64,000 nucleotides of DNA from JBPYCR01 sp051846935 (GTDB lineage: Bacteria > Bacillota > Bacilli > Bacillales > Amphibacillaceae), in contig NZ_JBPYCS010000009.1 of the NCBI RefSeq assembly GCF_051846935.1, forward strand, positions 1 to 64,000. The letters are read 5' to 3'. Under the pieces are notes generated by a model, which had not been told where the DNA came from, searched no databases, and saw only the letters and a program-made list of their open reading frames with translations. Each line of letters opens with the position of its first letter. Within the stretch, counting starts at the first letter, position 1. Shown piece by piece: positions 62,067 to 64,000 of this stretch. The translations under genes and the position numbers were made by a program.

Positions 62067-63500
62067 TTAATAAGCGCGTGCCCAATAAACCATTTCTTTA
62101 GCTTCATTCCCGCAACAGACGCATGTGTCTGCTACCTTTTCTTGTTCAAAAGGAATACAACGTGATGTTGCCATTGTATCCTCTTTGATTTTCTCTTCAC
62201 ATGCAAGATCTCCACACCACATCGCTTTAATAAATCCTGGTTTTTCATCAAGAATTTGTTGGAACTCTTCCATATTTTTTGCGATTGATGTTTTTTCTTC
62301 ACGGTGCTGTAATGCTTTATCAAATAAGTTATGCTGAATTTCTTCTAACAATGCTGGCAAGCGTTCTTCCACTTGGTCCATTGGTACAAACTCTTTCTCT
62401 CCATTATCTCGACGAACAAGGACAACCTGGCCTTTTTCAATATCTTTCGGTCCAATTTCTACACGGACTGGATAACCCTTCATTTCACATTCATTGAATT
62501 TCCATCCCGGCATTTTATCACTCGCATCAATGTCTACGCGAGCGATTTTAGCGATTTGGTCACGTAAATCATATGCTTTATCTAAAACACCTTTTTTATG
62601 CTGAGCAATTGGTACAATCATCACTTGGGTTGGTGCAATTCGTGGCGGAATAACAAGACCACGATTATCGCCGTGCACCATAATTAATGCACCAATCAAT
62701 CGGGTTGTAATTCCCCATGATGTTTGATGTACGTATTGCTGATTTCCTTCTTCATCTAGATATTGAATATCAAATGCTTCAGCAAAACCAGTTCCAAATA
62801 AATGGGACGTTGCAGCTTGCAATGCTTTCCCATCATGCATCATGCTTTCAATCGTTAGCGTATATTTCGCTCCGGCAAATTTTTCTTTATCTGTTTTACG
62901 TCCTTTGATCATCGGAATCGCTAAATAATTTTCACATACATCGTTATACATGTTTAACATGCGCTCCGTCTCTGCAGCGGCATCTTCATGCGTTGCATGT
63001 GCCGTATGTCCTTCCTGCCATAAAAACTCCAACGAACGCAAAAATGGTCGAGTCGTTTTTTCCCAGCGAACGACATTACTCCACTGATTATATAACATCG
63101 GTAGATCGCGGTACGAATGGATATTGTTTGAATAATACTCACAAAACAACACTTCAGAAGTAGGACGCACACAAATACGCTCACCTAACTCTTCTTCTCC
63201 TCCATGCGTAACCCATGCAACTTCCGGAGCAAAACCTTCCACATGATCTTTTTCCTTTTGTAACAAGCTTTCCGGGATAAACAATGGAAAATATACATTT
63301 GTATGTCCCGTTTCCTTTATTTTCTTATCTAGTTCGTCACGCATATTTTCCCATAAGGCAAATCCATACGGCTTAATAATCATTGTCCCACGCACAGAAC
63401 CATAATCAACGAGCTGTGCTTGCTTCACAACATCTGTATACCATTGCGCGAAATCATCTTCCATTGCAGTGATCTTTTCAACAAAATTTTTCTTACTCAA
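62067..63500 (-). CDS. proS: Prolyl-tRNA synthetase, archaeal/eukaryotic-like (ProS type 3)
   Basis: 477 residues, the short ProRS form without the inserted editing domain. Class II motif 2 region WSNVVRWEKTTRPFLRSLEF, GHTAHATHEDA, and motif 3 GDNRGLVIPPRIAP are visible. The C-terminal domain has CGDLACEEK and DTCVCCGNEA zinc-type cysteines and ends in Tyr. It attaches proline to tRNA-Pro. TTG at 63500 is 6 nt after AGAGGTG; a GTG three codons earlier overlaps it. A T-box leader controls it. Confidence 0.93.
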   Translation of the reverse strand: MSKKNFVEKITAMEDDFAQWYTDVVKQAQLVDYGSVRGTMIIKPYGFALWENMRDELDKKIKETGHTNVYFPLFIPESLLQKEKDHVEGFAPEVAWVTHGGEEELGERICVRPTSEVLFCEYYSNNIHSYRDLPMLYNQWSNVVRWEKTTRPFLRSLEFLWQEGHTAHATHEDAAAETERMLNMYNDVCENYLAIPMIKGRKTDKEKFAGAKYTLTIESMMHDGKALQAATSHLFGTGFAEAFDIQYLDEEGNQQYVHQTSWGITTRLIGALIMVHGDNRGLVIPPRIAPTQVMIVPIAQHKKGVLDKAYDLRDQIAKIARVDIDASDKMPGWKFNECEMKGYPVRVEIGPKDIEKGQVVLVRRDNGEKEFVPMDQVEERLPALLEEIQHNLFDKALQHREEKTSIAKNMEEFQQILDEKPGFIKAMWCGDLACEEKIKEDTMATSRCIPFEQEKVADTCVCCGNEAKEMVYWARAY

Positions 63501-63599
63501 TCGAAACACCTCTTTATTTTAATCATAAGCCTTTATCCGCTTAAAAATCTCTCGACAATAAATTGTCGGTAATCAGCAGCCTGTTTTAAATATGGCCAT

Positions 63600-63857
63600 A
63601 AAAATATCCTCCATCCGAATAAGGGACCGAGGTTTTGGTGGTACCACCCTTGTTTACAGTCTAATAAACGAGCGTTTAACAAAACTGTACACTTTGATTG
63701 ATAACGGTCATTACCCGCGTCCATCTTCACCGAAAGCTACGATCCGATGGCGAACTTCAAGGTAGGTTCTCGCTTGTGTCTATGGAAATTTGCACCATCC
63801 ATTTCCTCTCTAAAAAAGACCGCAAGCCATACTAGTCCTTGCAACGTTTCATATATA
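63600..63857 (-). promoter_or_regulatory. T-box riboswitch upstream of proS
   Basis: The minus strand contains the T-box AGGGTGGTACCACC (63637-63650). It is followed by a terminator-like stem (CCTCGGTCC and GGATGGAGG, one mismatch) and TATTTTT. Upstream, a likely specifier loop reads GAGAACCTACC, where CCT is a proline codon. Uncharged tRNA-Pro would stabilise the antiterminator and allow proS transcription. The exact borders are approximate. Confidence 0.88.
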
Positions 63858-63863
63858 TGTCTA

Positions 63864-63892
63864 AATATATAGATCGTCCAGCCGAAAGTCAA
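63864..63892 (-). promoter_or_regulatory. Promoter of the proS T-box transcript
   Basis: TTGACT (63887-63892), 17-bp spacer, TATATT (63864-63869) on the minus strand. The right end of a MITE-like copy begins 16 bp upstream. Confidence 0.78.
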
Positions 63893-63908
63893 GAATTGTG
63901 TAAGGCAG

Positions 63909-64000
63909 GATTGAGTCAAGTATTTGTGGGTGTTATTTTAAGAAGTTAAAAAACCTATCTTTGTATTCGTTAATTTTAGTATTGATTCCTACCATCCGCA
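63909..64000 (-). repeat. MITE-like repeat, copy 4, cut by the window edge
   Basis: Reads outward as GATTGAGTCAAGTATTTGTG and then follows the last about 92 bp of copies 1 and 2 in inverted orientation (AAGAAGTTAAAAAACC, GTATTGATTCCTACC). It continues past the right edge. Confidence 0.85.

Overview
The window is chromosomal DNA from a low-GC, spore-forming member of the Bacillaceae. The evidence is a complete SigB stress operon, a YteA/YppG/YdcC-type sporulation complement, T-box, PerR and BirA regulation, and gene order that follows the Bacillus subtilis ydbR-ydbS-ydbT-ydcA-acpS-ydcC-alr-ndoAI-ndoA-rsb-sigB-rsbX-tex-sprT-trnS block almost gene for gene. The dense dispersed GC-rich repeats and the protein sequences fit a halotolerant genus such as Virgibacillus, Oceanobacillus or Lentibacillus; that genus assignment is inference.

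Region 1 (1-1607): the 5' end of a 16S rRNA with its own promoter, preceded on the same (minus) strand by eight tRNA genes (Asn, Ser, Glu, Gln, Lys, Leu, Gly, Ile). Region 2 (1830-22327): sprT, a PerR-box-controlled katA, tex, the rsbRSTUVW-sigB-rsbX operon, the NdoA/NdoAI toxin-antitoxin pair, alr, ydcC, acpS, a rhomboid protease, ctaG, the ydbS/ydbT membrane pair and the RNA helicase cshA. Region 3 (22907-28604): an EamA transporter, DegV, an esterase, YppG, a glutaredoxin, a DUF2642 protein and a manganese catalase. Region 4 (28704-35168): a two-component system with a PepSY protein, bioY, a DUF368 protein, a CapA-like lipoprotein and a thiolase. Region 5 (35940-45465): a 55-residue membrane protein, arsRBC, ykvA, typA, cssRS divergent from an HtrA protease, and yteA. 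Region 6 (46032-53100): an NAD-dependent dehydrogenase, a methyltransferase, a cold-shock protein, yugN, an endolysin-like amidase, trhO, and glutathione peroxidase with a DCC protein. Region 7 (53395-64000): an MMPL exporter with a secreted coiled-coil partner and divergent TetR, an SDR protein, the large catalase katE, and an archaeal-type prolyl-tRNA synthetase behind a T-box leader.

Stress defence is the common theme. SigB and its partner-switching cascade, three structurally different catalases, glutathione peroxidase, glutaredoxin, arsenic export and CssRS/HtrA quality control all lie within 60 kb.

The most unusual signal is non-coding. Several families of short, structured, dispersed repeats share a GC-rich core but have different ends. 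In one MITE-like family (copies at 30815, 51921 and 63909) the right end lies exactly 16 bp upstream of the -35 hexamer of three unrelated promoters (bioY, glutathione peroxidase, proS T-box). A fourth, expanded copy (35371) has a -10-like hexamer at the same offset. One copy is flanked by a perfect 9-bp direct repeat. This suggests a non-autonomous element that inserts at a fixed distance upstream of promoters.
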